Assembly (NCBI GenBank): GCA_900544395.1
Contig: UQVC01000014.1
Coordinates: 1-63,458, forward strand
Source of the DNA: an uncultured Ruminococcus sp.
Lineage (GTDB): Bacteria > Bacillota > Clostridia > Lachnospirales > Lachnospiraceae
Reading direction: 5' to 3'
DNA: 63,458 bases
In this document: positions 36,090-45,302 of the stretch, one piece after another
Position numbering within the stretch: position 1 is the stretch's first letter
Layout: every line of letters starts with the position of its first letter
The notes under the pieces: model-generated
The model's database searches: none
What the model was told of the DNA's origin: nothing
The model's input: only the letters and a program-made list of their open reading frames with translations
Position numbers and translations under genes: made by a program

Positions 36090-36141
36090 CGCTTTACCAT
36101 AGTAGCTTAATGCATAATCATACAAAAGGAGAAGTAATCCC

Positions 36142-37011
36142 ATGAAAACCAATATTTTCAAACCGAAAAATCTGTTTCTGATTTTTCTTGGCAACACCAC
36201 CATGGCGTTGGGAATTGTCATGTTTGTTCTTCCCAACAACCTGATGACCGGCGGTACCACTGGTCTTTCTCTGATCGTAGATCACTATCTGAATCTGCCG
36301 ATCTCTGTATTTGTATTTATTTTCAACTGTATCATGTTTTTGCTGGGTGCGATCATACTTGGAATGGATTTTGCCCTGACCACACTGATCAGTACCTTTT
36401 ATTATCCCATTGCTCTTGGATTTTTCCAGAGTCTTCCGGCACTGTCCGGCATCACCGATGACAGACTGCTATCCAGTATTTTCGGAGGTCTGTTTATCGG
36501 ATTCTCTCTGGGAATCGTCATCCGCGCAGGAGCTTCCACCGGAGGTATGGACATTCCTCCTTTGATCCTGAACAAGAAATTCGGACTTCCTGTTTCTGTC
36601 ATGCTTTATGTATTTGACTTCATCATTTTAATCGGACAGGCGCTCTTTTCTGACAAGGAAGCCATTCTTTACGGAATCCTTCTGGTCCTGACCTATACCA
36701 TTGTCCTGGACAAGATTCTGGTGATTGGACAAGCACAGACGCAGGTCAAGATCATCAGTCAGAAATCCGAGGAGATCAACGAAGCCATCACGCAGAAAAT
36801 GGACCGCGGTTCTACCCTGCTCCATACAGAAACCGGCTATCTGCGCACCAAACAGAATATGATCCTGACGGTAATCTCCAACCGGGAACTTTCCAGACTC
36901 AATCAGCTGGTCATGGAAATCGATCCTTCCGCATTTATGGTCATCGGAAAAGTCAATGAAGTGCACGGAAAAGGCTTTACACTGCCCAAAAAACATGAAC
37001 TGTCCCAGTAA
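36142..37011 (+). CDS. YitT family membrane protein
   Basis: A 289-residue membrane protein of the YitT/DUF161 family: about five transmembrane helices in residues 8-200 (LFLIFLGNTTMALGIVMFV as the first), with the conserved GGTTGLSLI and GASTGGMDIPPL loops, and a C-terminal DUF2179 soluble domain (about 205-289) starting QAQTQVKIISQKSEEI. Transport substrate is unknown. AAAAGGAG precedes the ATG. No independent promoter is obvious, so it may depend on read-through of the leader terminator. Confidence 0.88.
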   Translation: MKTNIFKPKNLFLIFLGNTTMALGIVMFVLPNNLMTGGTTGLSLIVDHYLNLPISVFVFIFNCIMFLLGAIILGMDFALTTLISTFYYPIALGFFQSLPALSGITDDRLLSSIFGGLFIGFSLGIVIRAGASTGGMDIPPLILNKKFGLPVSVMLYVFDFIILIGQALFSDKEAILYGILLVLTYTIVLDKILVIGQAQTQVKIISQKSEEINEAITQKMDRGSTLLHTETGYLRTKQNMILTVISNRELSRLNQLVMEIDPSAFMVIGKVNEVHGKGFTLPKKHELSQ

Positions 37012-37022
37012 GTCCTCATACA

Positions 37023-37066
37023 AAAAGAGAATCCATACATCATAGCTATGATGCGGATTCTCTTTT
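37023..37066. terminator. bidirectional intrinsic terminator
   Basis: AAAAGAGAATCC / GGATTCTCTTTT (37023-37034, 37055-37066) with an inner palindrome CATCATAGCTATGATG. Shared by yitT and the convergent aminotransferase gene. Confidence 0.85.
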
Positions 37067-37095
37067 GTTTCTCTTCGATTTTCCATCGAAACTAT

Positions 37096-38382
37096 TTATA
37101 AATTTCCCAGCAGTTTGTCAATGCTGACCAGTTTTACACTGAGTACAAAAATCTCTGCTGCCACTTTCAGTTCTTCTAAGGTTGGATAAGACGGAGCAAT
37201 GCGGATATTGCTGTCTTTTGGATCCTTTCCGTATGGGTAAGTCGCTCCGGCGCCTGTCATCACAAGCCCTGCCTCTTTTGCCTTGGAAACAATCGCCTTT
37301 GCACAGCCTTCCATTGCGTCAAAAGAGATAAAGTATCCTCCGTGCGGTGTGATCCAGGAACCAATCTCAAGACCGCCCAGTTCACGCTCCAGAGTCTCTA
37401 ACACAACCTCAAATTTCGGACGCATGATATCTGCGTGTTTTCTCATATGCTCTACGATTCCATGAATATCTTTAAAAAATCTCACATGGCGAAGCTGATT
37501 TACTTTATCATGGCCGATCGTCTGCACTTTCATCATATGACGGATATCTGCAAGGTTGGCATCAGATGCTGCGATTGCTGCAATTCCGGATCCCGGAAAG
37601 CTGATCTTGGATGTAGAGGAAAACTTGTATACCATATCTGGATTTCCTGCTTTTTTACATTCCATCAAGATTTCGATCAGATAGTCCTGCTTCTCTTCAT
37701 ACAAGTGATGTACGCAGTATGCATTATCCCAGAAGATACGGAAATCTTTTGCCGCCGGCTTCAGATTGGCAAAACGGTATACGGTCTCATCTGAGTAGGT
37801 AATTCCCTGTGGATTGGAATATTTTGGCACACACCAGATTCCTTTGATCGCCTCATCTTCACTGACCAGCTTTTCGACCAGATCCATATCCGGACCTGTG
37901 GATGTCATCGGAACATTGATCATCTCAATGCCAAAATGCTCTGTAATTGCAAAATGTCTGTCATATCCCGGAACCGGACATAAAAATTTCACTTTGTCCA
38001 GCTTGCACCATGGGGTGCTTCCCATGATCCCGTGTGTCATCGCGCGTGCTACCGTATCATACATTACATTCAGGCTGGAATTTCCAAATACGATCACATT
38101 GTCTTTTGGAACTTCCATCATATCTGCCAGAAGCTGTTTTGCCTCTGCAATTCCATCCAGACCACCGTAGTTTCTGCAGTCTACCCCATCTTCACATACC
38201 AGTTCTGTACCGCTGTTTAAAATATTCAGCATTTCCATTGAGAGATTCAGCTGTGCTGCGGATGGCTTTCCTCTGGACATATCCAGTTTCAGTCCTTTTG
38301 CTTTTACTTCTTCAAACTGAGCAGTCAGTCCGCTCTTCAACTCCAATAACTCTTCCTTTGTCAAATCCTTATACGCCGCCAT
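37096..38382 (-). CDS. PLP-dependent aminotransferase (aspartate aminotransferase type Ic)
   Basis: A 428-residue fold-type I aminotransferase. The N-terminus reads LKLDMSRGKPSAAQLNLS, with NYGGLDGIAEAKQLLADM; the PLP lysine is in YKFSSTSKISFPGSG, followed by GYFISFDA and RIAPSYP. This pattern belongs to the MocR-like/aspartate aminotransferase subgroup Ic common in Clostridia and Actinobacteria. Aspartate:2-oxoglutarate is the likely reaction. GGAGGAG precedes the start. Single gene with its own promoter and terminator. Confidence 0.85.
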   Translation of the reverse strand: MAAYKDLTKEELLELKSGLTAQFEEVKAKGLKLDMSRGKPSAAQLNLSMEMLNILNSGTELVCEDGVDCRNYGGLDGIAEAKQLLADMMEVPKDNVIVFGNSSLNVMYDTVARAMTHGIMGSTPWCKLDKVKFLCPVPGYDRHFAITEHFGIEMINVPMTSTGPDMDLVEKLVSEDEAIKGIWCVPKYSNPQGITYSDETVYRFANLKPAAKDFRIFWDNAYCVHHLYEEKQDYLIEILMECKKAGNPDMVYKFSSTSKISFPGSGIAAIAASDANLADIRHMMKVQTIGHDKVNQLRHVRFFKDIHGIVEHMRKHADIMRPKFEVVLETLERELGGLEIGSWITPHGGYFISFDAMEGCAKAIVSKAKEAGLVMTGAGATYPYGKDPKDSNIRIAPSYPTLEELKVAAEIFVLSVKLVSIDKLLGNL

Positions 38383-38418
38383 TGCAAGACTCCTCCAATT
38401 CTTTTATCACTGGTTGTT

Positions 38419-38447
38419 ATTCTATCGACTTTTTGATGTTTCGTCAA
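38419..38447 (-). promoter_or_regulatory. sigma-A promoter of the aminotransferase gene
   Basis: Minus strand TTGACG (38447-38442), 17-nt spacer, TAGAAT (38424-38419). Start of translation is 37 nt downstream of the -10. Confidence 0.8.
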
Positions 38448-38529
38448 TCCTTTCTTGCAATTTTCTATATTTTCCCGCATATTTCCGTTTGAACAAGCTT
38501 GATTTTTGAAGATTTTTTTACTTATCCAT

Positions 38530-39210
38530 TCATTTTTCTTCCTGATACCGATGAATCAACTCACCGGACCACAAGATCAGCTTTTCCGAAAGTTCATCAA
38601 AGCTGCCTTTGACCTTTCCGCTTTTCTGTTTCATTTCAATCGCGATATAGAGGATTTCCCGATCAAGCCCGCTTAATTTGGGAAACAACTCTGCTTTTCT
38701 TCTCAGATAATTGCCGGTCTTCAGAAAATATTCTGCCTGGATCGTAAAGACAGACGTCTTATACAGATCCATCAGCACTTCTCTGCTCTGCTCATGCAGC
38801 ATATTGTGACAGGCTGCATGGTATAAATTGCAGGCGCCTGTATGTACCGCCCTCTTTACATCGGCGATCTCTAACTTTGCCACGATCTCATCCAGACTGC
38901 CCTTCAATGGCATAGTATCCTGACAGAACTGAAAAAGATCTGCCTTGGACCAATGCTCCAGTTCGGCTCGCCCGGATACAAACCCACAGATCTTTTCCCG
39001 ATATGGAAGCCGGTTGAGCATTCCCCTGTAAATCCGCAGATCTGCAGGGAGAAGTTCATCTAAAATCAGCACCATGTCAATATCACTGTCTGCTGTCGCT
39101 TCTCCTCTAGCATAACTTCCCTGTATCCCGATAAACCAGATGCGGTATCCAAATGTACTTACCACTTCGTGCACGTATTTCTCCAGCCAATTGTAAATTT
39201 GAAAACTCAT
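38530..39210 (-). CDS. nucleotidyltransferase-domain protein
   Basis: A 226-residue protein with a pol-beta-type nucleotidyltransferase motif: IGIQGSYARGEATADSDIDMVL, where G31-S32 and D43-x-D45 form the metal/NTP site (stretch is residues 27-48). The rest is helical, as in aminoglycoside-adenylyltransferase-like and HEPN-linked proteins. The third catalytic Asp is not obvious. The substrate is unknown. Start at 39210, with GGAGG 8 nt upstream. It lies 96 nt after the second ABC permease on the same strand, so it may belong to the same transcript. Confidence 0.75.
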   Translation of the reverse strand: MSFQIYNWLEKYVHEVVSTFGYRIWFIGIQGSYARGEATADSDIDMVLILDELLPADLRIYRGMLNRLPYREKICGFVSGRAELEHWSKADLFQFCQDTMPLKGSLDEIVAKLEIADVKRAVHTGACNLYHAACHNMLHEQSREVLMDLYKTSVFTIQAEYFLKTGNYLRRKAELFPKLSGLDREILYIAIEMKQKSGKVKGSFDELSEKLILWSGELIHRYQEEK

Positions 39211-39306
39211 CTCTGATTCCTCCATCTCTTTTGTCTGCCAGCGGACTTTATTTTTATCAATTACTTCTATTATATGTAATTTTTCTTTCCACCGCAAGGA
39301 GGTTTT

Positions 39307-40140
39307 TTATGCCCCAGTACTTTGATAGGCCCTCATCCCTTTCTTCCACGCCAGAATATCCACTGCCCCCAGGATGACGCAGACGATCAAAATGTAAAAT
39401 AAAATCCCGGCACTTCCACGCCCCAGCATACAGACCGTCGGATAATAATTTGCCAGAGCAATCGGGATCACTGCACTGATCAGTACCTGGATCAGGATAT
39501 GGTAAATATCGATCGGATACTCGATCAGCCGTTCCAGATTTTCGATCAGTGTAAGAAACATATTCGATCGGATCAGCCAAAAAGAAAGCGTGGATATTAT
39601 AAAAATAATACTAAAATATGCAAATACTGCCGTCAGCAGCAGAACTCCAAACAAAACACCGCTTTTCCATCCGGAAAACACATGCAATTTTCTACTTGTC
39701 GTCACCAACAGAACCCCACCCACCAGATATTCATCCAGTGGATATTCCGCATTGTATCTCCCGGTGTTCAAAAGCTGAAAAAATGTGTGCAGCGGCTTCA
39801 AAAGAAACAGGTCGAATTTTCCGTTCTGAATCCAGTAACTGATGCTCAGCGTATTAATAAAAAAGGTATTGTAAATGGCTCGGACCAGATAAAAAAATCC
39901 CAGGCACCACAGCACTTCTTCCTTATTCCACCTGTTCATGGCATCCACCTGACTAAAAATAATCTCAATATTAAATACACCAACCAAAAGTGCCAGAACG
40001 CTGGCGAGATTGATTGCCAGAAAATCCAGTTTGTATTCCATGACTGTCAGCAGATTGATTTTAAAGTACATCCACCCGCAATCCAAATACCAGCGGATGT
40101 GTTCTGTCATTTTACGTATCACTAACATGATCTCTTTCAT
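39307..40140 (-). CDS. ABC-2 type exporter permease
   Basis: A 277-residue permease with six predicted transmembrane helices, of the ABC-2 family with the N-terminal YFKINLLTVMEYKLDFLAIN pattern. It overlaps the upstream permease gene by 4 nt (ATGA). Together with the other permease and the ATPase it would make a heterodimeric exporter. Substrate unknown. Confidence 0.85.
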   Translation of the reverse strand: MKEIMLVIRKMTEHIRWYLDCGWMYFKINLLTVMEYKLDFLAINLASVLALLVGVFNIEIIFSQVDAMNRWNKEEVLWCLGFFYLVRAIYNTFFINTLSISYWIQNGKFDLFLLKPLHTFFQLLNTGRYNAEYPLDEYLVGGVLLVTTSRKLHVFSGWKSGVLFGVLLLTAVFAYFSIIFIISTLSFWLIRSNMFLTLIENLERLIEYPIDIYHILIQVLISAVIPIALANYYPTVCMLGRGSAGILFYILIVCVILGAVDILAWKKGMRAYQSTGA

Positions 40141-40928
40141 CCTCCCTGAATGACGATCCGTCGCATCGCCCTTTTATCCATGATCCTGCATATAAAAAGC
40201 AGCGCCATGATCCAGACAAGCTGGATCAGTATTCCACAGATGCTCTCTCCTCTATTCCCTTCTCCCATCAGGATCGTCAAAGGAAAATAATAAATGTAAG
40301 AGAACGGAAGTACCTGGCAGACTCCCTGCAGCAAGTCTGGATAAAATGCGATTGGAATAAACATTCCACTGAAAATATTGATACATGCCAGCTTCAACAT
40401 ATACAATCCAATATTCGCATGACTCCAAAAGGTCAGGATACCGAGCATATAATTTAAAACAGAAAACAAAACATAGGCCGCCACAACTGCCGTCAGAAAC
40501 CACAGCCAGTCTTCCCATCGGATTGCAGATAAAATCTCCCGGTTATATATGCAGTACGGAATCAAAATCACAAGGAAAGCACCTGCATTCAGCAGACCTT
40601 TTCCCAGTTCCTGCATGGAATATCGGACTCCCAGATGCACTGGACTCAGTAAAGAGGTAACAATATTCCCGCTCTGGAAGTCCTGACCGATTTCTTCATC
40701 TGTCCCTCCTCCCAGCAAACGCTGCAAAATCAGGGTCATCACCGTATAGATCAGAATGCCGTTCTGAGAAATACTCCCCACTTGTGCTTTTCCCTGATAG
40801 ACGGCTGCCCAGATTGCATTTTCTACAATAAATAAGAGAAGCGCCGAAAAGATTCCGATACAAAAATTCGTACGATATACCAGTTCTTTTTGGATTCCCA
40901 CACGGATCAATGCCATATATTTTCTCAT
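40137..40928 (-). CDS. ABC-2 type exporter permease
   Basis: A 263-residue permease with about six transmembrane helices (first at about 18-45: TNFCIGIFSALLLFIVENAIW). It resembles its downstream neighbour in length and topology, fitting a heterodimer. The start at 40928 overlaps the ATPase stop as ATGA; a longer frame to 40967 would lie inside the ATPase gene. Substrate unknown. Confidence 0.85.
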   Translation of the reverse strand: MRKYMALIRVGIQKELVYRTNFCIGIFSALLLFIVENAIWAAVYQGKAQVGSISQNGILIYTVMTLILQRLLGGGTDEEIGQDFQSGNIVTSLLSPVHLGVRYSMQELGKGLLNAGAFLVILIPYCIYNREILSAIRWEDWLWFLTAVVAAYVLFSVLNYMLGILTFWSHANIGLYMLKLACINIFSGMFIPIAFYPDLLQGVCQVLPFSYIYYFPLTILMGEGNRGESICGILIQLVWIMALLFICRIMDKRAMRRIVIQGG

Positions 40929-41953
40929 GTTTTGTCTTGTGCGGCGTTTATCCGAAACTCCGCACATTCCCCTTCCCTGTAAATTTCATTCTTCTGAACC
41001 AGATTGTAAATAAAATCTTCCAGACTCTGCGTTTCTACCGATATCCTTTCAACCGGCATGTTTCCGATCAGTTCTGTCATTGCTTCTTTTTCAGAAATCC
41101 TCTGTCTGTCGATCCTTATTTTAATCCCTTCTCTGGAACGATCCGTAATCTGCAGACCGGACGCCAACTCGATCTTCTTATCAAACATTTCCGAAAACTG
41201 GATCTGAACTTCACTGTATCTGGACAGTGCAGAAATATTCGCCACCTGATCATCTAATATGATTTCGCCCTCATTGATGATCAGCAATCTGTCACAGATT
41301 CGCTCAAGTTCTGCCAGATCATGGGTAGAAAAGAGGATCGTCACATTTTTTGTTTTGTTGATATACTTCAGATAATCTTCAATTTTTTTCTTAATCACAA
41401 TATCCAGTCCGATCGTTGTTTCATCTAAAATCAACAATTTCGGAGAATGCAATGTAATGACAGCAAATTCACATTTCATTCGCTGCCCCAGACTCATCGT
41501 GCGGACTGGTACCTTCATCAATTCCCTGATTTCCAGAAACCGATCCAGTTCTTCTAAGATTTCTTCGTAATCTTCATCAGATACCCGATAAATTTTTTTA
41601 TTTAACTCCATGGAATACAGAAATGGCAGATCCCACACAAGGGAACTCTTCTGCCCAAAGTTTGCCCCAATCCATTCTGCATTTTTCTTTCGAAACTGAA
41701 AACTGTTTTTTCCAAACAGCTTTGCTTCTCCCTGATCCGGTGCCAGAATCCCCAGCATGCATTTGATCAAAGTGGATTTTCCTGCTCCATTAAGCCCTAC
41801 AATTCCGACCATCTCTCCTTCTTCCACCTGAAACGAGATGTCTTTGATGGCTTTTTTCGTCTCATATGTACTGCTCTTTAATATCCCCTTTCCGTTTTTA
41901 AGCTTCCTTCGATATGTCTTTGTTACGTGATTCATTTCAATTATTTTGCTCAT
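40925..41953 (-). CDS. ABC transporter ATP-binding protein
   Basis: A 342-residue ATPase of an ABC-2 exporter. Walker A is GLNGAGKST (53-61), the signature is MSLGQRMKCEFA, Walker B LLILDETTIGLD, and the H-loop FSTHDLAEL. An insertion-bearing N-terminus (YRRKLKNGKGILKSSTYETK) and a C-terminal extension (about 240-342) fit the type that exports lipids, drugs or glycans. Start at 41953 with GAGG 6 nt upstream. Transcribed from a promoter with a G9 spacer tract. The substrate cannot be told. Confidence 0.9.
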   Translation of the reverse strand: MSKIIEMNHVTKTYRRKLKNGKGILKSSTYETKKAIKDISFQVEEGEMVGIVGLNGAGKSTLIKCMLGILAPDQGEAKLFGKNSFQFRKKNAEWIGANFGQKSSLVWDLPFLYSMELNKKIYRVSDEDYEEILEELDRFLEIRELMKVPVRTMSLGQRMKCEFAVITLHSPKLLILDETTIGLDIVIKKKIEDYLKYINKTKNVTILFSTHDLAELERICDRLLIINEGEIILDDQVANISALSRYSEVQIQFSEMFDKKIELASGLQITDRSREGIKIRIDRQRISEKEAMTELIGNMPVERISVETQSLEDFIYNLVQKNEIYREGECAEFRINAAQDKT

Positions 41954-42026
41954 ACACTTCCTCATTCCCTGCAATATCTGTTTGTCGCCTATAGGTACTT
42001 TGTGCTGATCTGCCGCTATCCTTTTC

Positions 42027-42057
42027 ATTATACCCCCCCCCACATAAATTTGTTCAA
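42027..42057 (-). promoter_or_regulatory. ABC operon promoter with G9 spacer tract
   Basis: Minus strand: TTGAAC (42057-42052), 19-nt spacer that ends with nine G (42041-42033), then TATAAT (42032-42027). The -35 lies in TTGTTGAACAA, itself an inverted repeat. The tract directly touches the -10. Loss of one or two G would give an 18- or 17-nt spacer. Confidence 0.75.
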
Positions 42058-42058
42058 C

Positions 42059-42094
42059 AAAAAAATGACCGGGACTTTCCTCCCGATCATTTTT
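42059..42094 (-). terminator. intrinsic terminator after carB
   Basis: Stem AAAAATGA-x-CGGGA / TCCCG-x-TCATTTTT with one mismatch; T7 on the minus strand. Confidence 0.85.
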
Positions 42095-42098
42095 CTAT

Positions 42099-45000
42099 TT
42101 ACTGTACTGTCGCAATATCGATCAGTGTCAGTTTTTTAATATCTGTATTTTCAAGACTGGTAATCAGCGCCTCAGCGGTATCGATCGCTGTCAGTACATT
42201 GACCCCCGTCTCGATTGCATTTCTTCGGATGACAAATCCGTCTCTGGAGTGTTCTGCTCCCTGTGCCGGAATGTCGATCACCAGATCAATCTCGTGTCCT
42301 AAGATGAGATCCAGAAGGTTTGGTGACTCCTGCTCGATCTTGCGGACCGGAATTGCTTTCACGCCTGCTGCGTTCAATGCTTCTGCCGTACTCTTTGTGG
42401 CAAAGATACGGTATCCGATCTTCTCAAATCTGCGTCCGATCTCTACTGCCTCCGGTTTGTCTTCGTCACGAACTGTCATGATCATATTCTTGAACTTCGG
42501 CAGTTTGATTCCCGCACCTAAGAAAGCTTTGTAAAGCGCCTCGTCAAATGTCTTGGCAATTCCCAGACATTCTCCTGTGGACTTCATCTCAGGTCCCAGG
42601 CTGATGTCTGCACCACGGATCTTCTCAAAGGAGAATACCGGCATCTTCACAGCCACATAATCAGCTTCCGGCTGCAGTCCCGGTGTGTATCCCAGTTCTT
42701 TGATCTTGTTTCCGATGATCACTTTGGATGCAAGCGGTACGATCGGAATTCCAGTTACTTTACTGATATAAGGAACCGTACGGCTGGAACGAGGATTTAC
42801 TTCAATGACATACACATCATCTTCTCCACATACGATGAACTGAATATTGATCAGACCGATGACATGGAGAGATTTTGCAAGTCTTCTTGTATACTCTGCA
42901 ATCTTGTCTTTTGCTTTCTGTGTCAGGCTCTGTGCCGGATATACAGAGATACTGTCTCCTGAATGGATTCCTGCACGCTCAATGTGTTCCATGATTCCAG
43001 GGATCAGAATGTCTTCGCCGTCACAAACTGCATCGACCTCGATTTCTTTTCCCTGTAAATATTTATCCACCAGAATCGGGTGATCCTGTGCGATCCTGTT
43101 GATGATTCCGATAAATTCATCGATATCATTATCATTGATCGCGATCTGCATTCCCTGTCCTCCAAGTACGTAGGAAGGTCTTACCAGAACCGGATATCCC
43201 AGTCTGTTTGCAACTTCTTTGGCTTCTTCTGCCGTGAATACAGTTCCTCCTGTCGGACGCGGAATCTCGCACTCTTCGAGAATCTCATCGAACAATTCAC
43301 GGTCTTCTGCTTTATCTACATTCTCTGCAGAAGTTCCAAGGATCGGAACTCCCATCTTCATCAGAGCTTCAGTCAGCTTGATCGCTGTCTGTCCACCAAA
43401 CTGTACGACTGCACCGTCTGGTTTTTCGATATCCACAATGCTCTCTACATCTTCTGGAGTCAATGGCTCAAAATACAGCTTGTCTGCAATGTCAAAGTCT
43501 GTACTTACCGTCTCCGGATTGTTGTTCACGATAATTGTCTCGTAACCTTCTTTTGCAAATGCCCATGTACAATGCACAGAACAGAAATCAAACTCGATTC
43601 CCTGACCGATACGGATCGGACCGGATCCAAGTACCAGAACTTTTTTCTTATCACGAGTCTCTTCTACTTCGTTCTCACTTCCATATACAGAATAGTAGTA
43701 TGGTGTCTCTGCTGCAAATTCTGCTGCACACGTATCTACGATCTTGTATGCTGCAACAATGCCGTTTGCATGACGCATATCGTGGATCTCACGCTCTGTC
43801 TTTCCTGTCAGCTGTGCGATCACGTTATCCGGGAACTCCATCCGTTTTGCTTCTTTTAACAACTCCGGTGTCAGCTCTTCTGATTTCAGTGCATTTTCCA
43901 TCTCCACAATGATTGCAAATTTATCAATGAACCACTCATCGATCTGTGTGATCTCGTGAATTTTTTCGTAGCTTACACCGCGGCGGATTGCTTCTGCGAT
44001 TCTCCACATACGCATATCATCCACGATCTCCAGCTGCTCTGTCAGTTCTTCCACAGACAGATCTGTGAAATCATAAGACATGAGGCTGTCTACATGCTGC
44101 TCCAGAGAGCGGATGGCTTTCATCAACGCACCTTCAAAGTTGTCGCAGATACTCATCACCTCTCCGGTTGCCTTCATCTGTGTAGTCAGTGTTCTCTTTG
44201 CACTGATAAACTTATCAAACGGAAGTCTCGGAAGTTTTACGACACAGTAGTCCAGCATTGGTTCAAAACTTGCATATGTCTTCTGTGTGATCGCATTTTT
44301 GATCTCATCCAGTGTATAACCAAGAGCGATCTTTGCTGCAACCTTCGCGATCGGATATCCTGTCGCTTTGGAAGCCAGTGCAGAAGAACGGCTTACACGC
44401 GGATTTACCTCGATTACACAGTATTCAAATGTCTCCGGGTGCAGAGCATACTGTACGTTACATCCACCCGTGATATTCAGCTCACTGATAATATTTAAAG
44501 CGGAAGTACGCAGCATCTGGTATTCTTTGTCCCCCAGCGTCTGTGACGGTGCCACAACGATACTGTCTCCGGTATGCACACCAACCGGGTCAATATTTTC
44601 CATATTACATACGGTAATGCAGTTTCCGTTTCCATCACGCATTACCTCATACTCGATCTCTTTCCATCCTGCGATACAACGCTCTACCAGAACCTGTCCT
44701 ACACGGGAAAGACGAAGTCCGTTCTCCAGGATCTCCACCAGCTGTTCGGAATCATGGGCGATACCGCCGCCGCTTCCTCCCAGTGTGTACGCCGGACGAA
44801 GTACCACCGGATATCCGATCTTGTTTGCGAACGCAAGTCCGTCTTCTACATTCTCTACGACCAGAGAGGCTGCTACCGGTTCTCCGATTTTTTCCATTGT
44901 CGCCTTGAATTCCAGACGATCCTCGGCCTTTTTGATGGTCTCAGAAGTAGTACCGATCAGACGCACATTGTGTTCTCTTAAAAATCCGGCCTCTTCCAGC

Positions 45001-45302
45001 TCCATTGCCAGGTTCAGTCCTGCCTGTCCTCCCAGTGTCGGAAGGACACTGTCCGGCTGCTCTTTTAAGATCAGCTGTTCCACAACTTCTACTGTCAATG
45101 GCTCGATATATACTTTATCTGCGATATCTTTATCTGTCATGATCGTCGCCGGGTTGGAGTTTAACAGAACAACTTCAATCCCCTCTTCTTTCAAAGAACG
45201 GCATGCCTGTGTTCCTGCATAGTCAAACTCTGCTGCCTGTCCGATGATGATCGGACCGGACCCAATTACTAATACTTTTTTAATACGACTGTCTCTTGGC
45301 AT
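42099..45302 (-). CDS. carB: carbamoyl-phosphate synthase large subunit
   Basis: A 1067-residue synthetase subunit that makes carbamoyl phosphate for pyrimidine and arginine synthesis. The two homologous ATP-grasp halves are visible: KKVLVIGSGPIIIGQAAEFDYAG at the start (first half) and KKVLVLGSGPIRIGQGIEFDF (second half, about residue 555), each with NPRxSRSSA/NPRSSRTVP. The C-terminal MGS-like allosteric domain is at about 935-1067. It overlaps carA by one base (TAATG). Full length. Confidence 0.97.
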   Translation of the reverse strand: MPRDSRIKKVLVIGSGPIIIGQAAEFDYAGTQACRSLKEEGIEVVLLNSNPATIMTDKDIADKVYIEPLTVEVVEQLILKEQPDSVLPTLGGQAGLNLAMELEEAGFLREHNVRLIGTTSETIKKAEDRLEFKATMEKIGEPVAASLVVENVEDGLAFANKIGYPVVLRPAYTLGGSGGGIAHDSEQLVEILENGLRLSRVGQVLVERCIAGWKEIEYEVMRDGNGNCITVCNMENIDPVGVHTGDSIVVAPSQTLGDKEYQMLRTSALNIISELNITGGCNVQYALHPETFEYCVIEVNPRVSRSSALASKATGYPIAKVAAKIALGYTLDEIKNAITQKTYASFEPMLDYCVVKLPRLPFDKFISAKRTLTTQMKATGEVMSICDNFEGALMKAIRSLEQHVDSLMSYDFTDLSVEELTEQLEIVDDMRMWRIAEAIRRGVSYEKIHEITQIDEWFIDKFAIIVEMENALKSEELTPELLKEAKRMEFPDNVIAQLTGKTEREIHDMRHANGIVAAYKIVDTCAAEFAAETPYYYSVYGSENEVEETRDKKKVLVLGSGPIRIGQGIEFDFCSVHCTWAFAKEGYETIIVNNNPETVSTDFDIADKLYFEPLTPEDVESIVDIEKPDGAVVQFGGQTAIKLTEALMKMGVPILGTSAENVDKAEDRELFDEILEECEIPRPTGGTVFTAEEAKEVANRLGYPVLVRPSYVLGGQGMQIAINDNDIDEFIGIINRIAQDHPILVDKYLQGKEIEVDAVCDGEDILIPGIMEHIERAGIHSGDSISVYPAQSLTQKAKDKIAEYTRRLAKSLHVIGLINIQFIVCGEDDVYVIEVNPRSSRTVPYISKVTGIPIVPLASKVIIGNKIKELGYTPGLQPEADYVAVKMPVFSFEKIRGADISLGPEMKSTGECLGIAKTFDEALYKAFLGAGIKLPKFKNMIMTVRDEDKPEAVEIGRRFEKIGYRIFATKSTAEALNAAGVKAIPVRKIEQESPNLLDLILGHEIDLVIDIPAQGAEHSRDGFVIRRNAIETGVNVLTAIDTAEALITSLENTDIKKLTLIDIATVQ

